Origin: Bacillota bacterium
Lineage (GTDB): Bacteria; Bacillota; DTU030
Direction of reading: 5' to 3'
NCBI GenBank assembly: GCA_012841005.1
Contig: DUVO01000151.1
Coordinates: 1 to 6,821 of the forward strand
Length of the DNA stretch: 6,821 bases
Within the stretch, counting starts at the first letter, position 1, and every line of letters begins with the position of its first letter. Shown in pieces: positions 6,305 to 6,821 of this stretch. The translations under genes were made by a program, and so were the position numbers. The notes under the pieces were generated by a model. It had not been told where the DNA came from. It saw only the letters and a list, made by a program, of their open reading frames with translations, and did no database searches.

Positions 6305-6445
6305 CTTCAGACAGGGGGAGAATATTCCGGAAGGTGGTGCAAGAAAGAAAATGAATATTCAATATATTATATCAAAAGAATGGCAAAAAAATTGCATAAA
6401 GAGAATAAAAATGCTCATACTAGGGAATGGAATAGGGGGTAAAAA
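6305..6445 (+). other. AT-rich stretch between the short frame and the glpK remnant
   Basis: This is a markedly AT-rich segment with no kinase-like sequence. Two plus-strand frames are open across it, one closed by TAA at 6440-6442, and neither gives a protein I recognise. Its right edge is the apparent junction with glpK. Confidence 0.45.
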
Positions 6446-6664
6446 GATGATCCCAAGGTCGCTGAGGCTACTGCCCTGGGCGCTGCCTGGCTGGCCGGTC
6501 TTTATGTGGGATACTGGGAGAACCTGGATGAGTTGAGTTCCCTCTGGCAACCGGAAGCGGAATACAGGCCGCAGATGAAGCGGGAGGCGGCCGATGCCCT
6601 CTATGGCGAGTGGCAAAGGGCAGTGGAACGTTCCCGCGGCTGGGTTAAGCGGGGTTCCCTGTAA
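6446..6664 (+). pseudogene. glpK: Glycerol kinase C-terminal remnant
   Basis: This frame reads DDPKVAEATALGAAWLAGLY, then VGYWENLDEL, EYRPQMK and YGEWQRAVERSRGW, and ends at TAA 6662-6664. That is the C-terminal end of glycerol kinase, which in the family reads RPxVxExTALGAAYLAGLAVGFW and ends in a WxxAVxRxxxW helix. Glycerol kinase phosphorylates glycerol to glycerol 3-phosphate in the cytoplasm. Only about 72 of roughly 500 residues are here. The ATP- and glycerol-binding parts are missing, and an in-frame TAA (6440-6442) sits three bases before the homology begins. The ATG at 6447, with a G-rich stretch ahead of it, is out of frame. Upstream DNA is AT-rich and unlike glpK, so the break is sharp. 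The piece is almost certainly non-functional as a kinase. Confidence 0.82.
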
Positions 6665-6726
6665 AGGGCGGTCACCTCTCCAGGAGGGAATCATTTATCC
6701 GGCTTTTTAAAACAGGATAATGATAA

Positions 6727-6768
6727 GGGCTGGGTGGTCGGTGGAATTTTCCCCCGACTGCCCGGCCT
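6727..6768. other. 42-base imperfect hairpin downstream of the glpK remnant
   Basis: GGGCTGGG (6727-6734) pairs with CCCGGCCT (6761-6768) using two G-U pairs. A 2x2 internal loop follows, then GTCGG (6737-6741) with CCGAC (6754-6758), a 1x1 mismatch, and GGA (6743-6745) with TCC (6750-6752) around a 4-base loop. No T-run follows on either strand, so it is not a standard intrinsic terminator. It could be an old terminator, an RNA-stabilising hairpin or a dispersed palindromic element. Confidence 0.5.
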
Positions 6769-6821
6769 GCATAATAAGTTTGTGGTAAAATATGATGTGG
6801 ATAGTAATTGAATGCAAGGGA

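Noticed and set aside
6447..6536. ATG at 6447 behind a G-rich stretch as the start of the downstream frame
   Set aside because: It is in a different frame from the glycerol kinase homology and encodes a sequence with no recognisable features.
1..6821. CRISPR array, tRNA, rRNA or transposase gene
   Set aside because: No regularly spaced identical repeats, cloverleaf-like sequence, rRNA core sequence or transposase motif was seen.

Overview
The window looks like chromosomal DNA of a low-to-medium GC Firmicute, most likely a Clostridia-type anaerobe. The evidence is strong purine-rich ribosome binding sites (GGGAGGG, AAAGGAGGG), a TTG start codon, Gram-positive style promoters and U-tract terminators, and a very large secreted repeat protein. 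A Moorella-like thermophile is my impression from codon use and gene type, but the sequence alone does not prove it.

Layout. Bases 1-4776, about 70% of the window, are one uninterrupted minus-strand reading frame of 1592 codons that runs off the left edge. It encodes a signal peptide, a chain of about 14 IPT/TIG immunoglobulin-like domains, one fibronectin type III domain and the start of something further. It is a secreted or surface-exposed fibre-like protein whose C-terminus is outside the window. Bases 4777-5418 are a 642-base intergenic region between divergently transcribed genes. It holds the leader and ribosome binding site of the repeat protein, a short plus-strand promoter/terminator pair (4915-4994), and a GC-rich plus-strand segment (about 5086-5242). 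That segment has a promoter-like sequence just upstream, self-complementary ends, mutually exclusive internal pairings and a terminal T-run, and is the best candidate here for an undescribed structured RNA. Bases 5419-5976 encode a 185-residue XRE-type helix-turn-helix/cupin regulator, followed by a strong intrinsic terminator at 6036-6064.

The right end (6065-6821) has no intact gene that I can identify. It contains a promoter-like stretch with an inverted repeat, a well-formed ribosome binding site in front of a 20-codon reading frame, an AT-rich stretch, and then the last ~72 codons of a glycerol kinase gene (glpK) without the rest of the gene. A 42-base imperfect hairpin follows the remnant. 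This looks like a deletion or rearrangement scar.

How the genes relate: the regulator and the repeat protein are divergent but 642 bases apart with at least one apparent transcription unit between them. Control of the surface protein by the regulator is therefore possible but not shown. No operon is visible.
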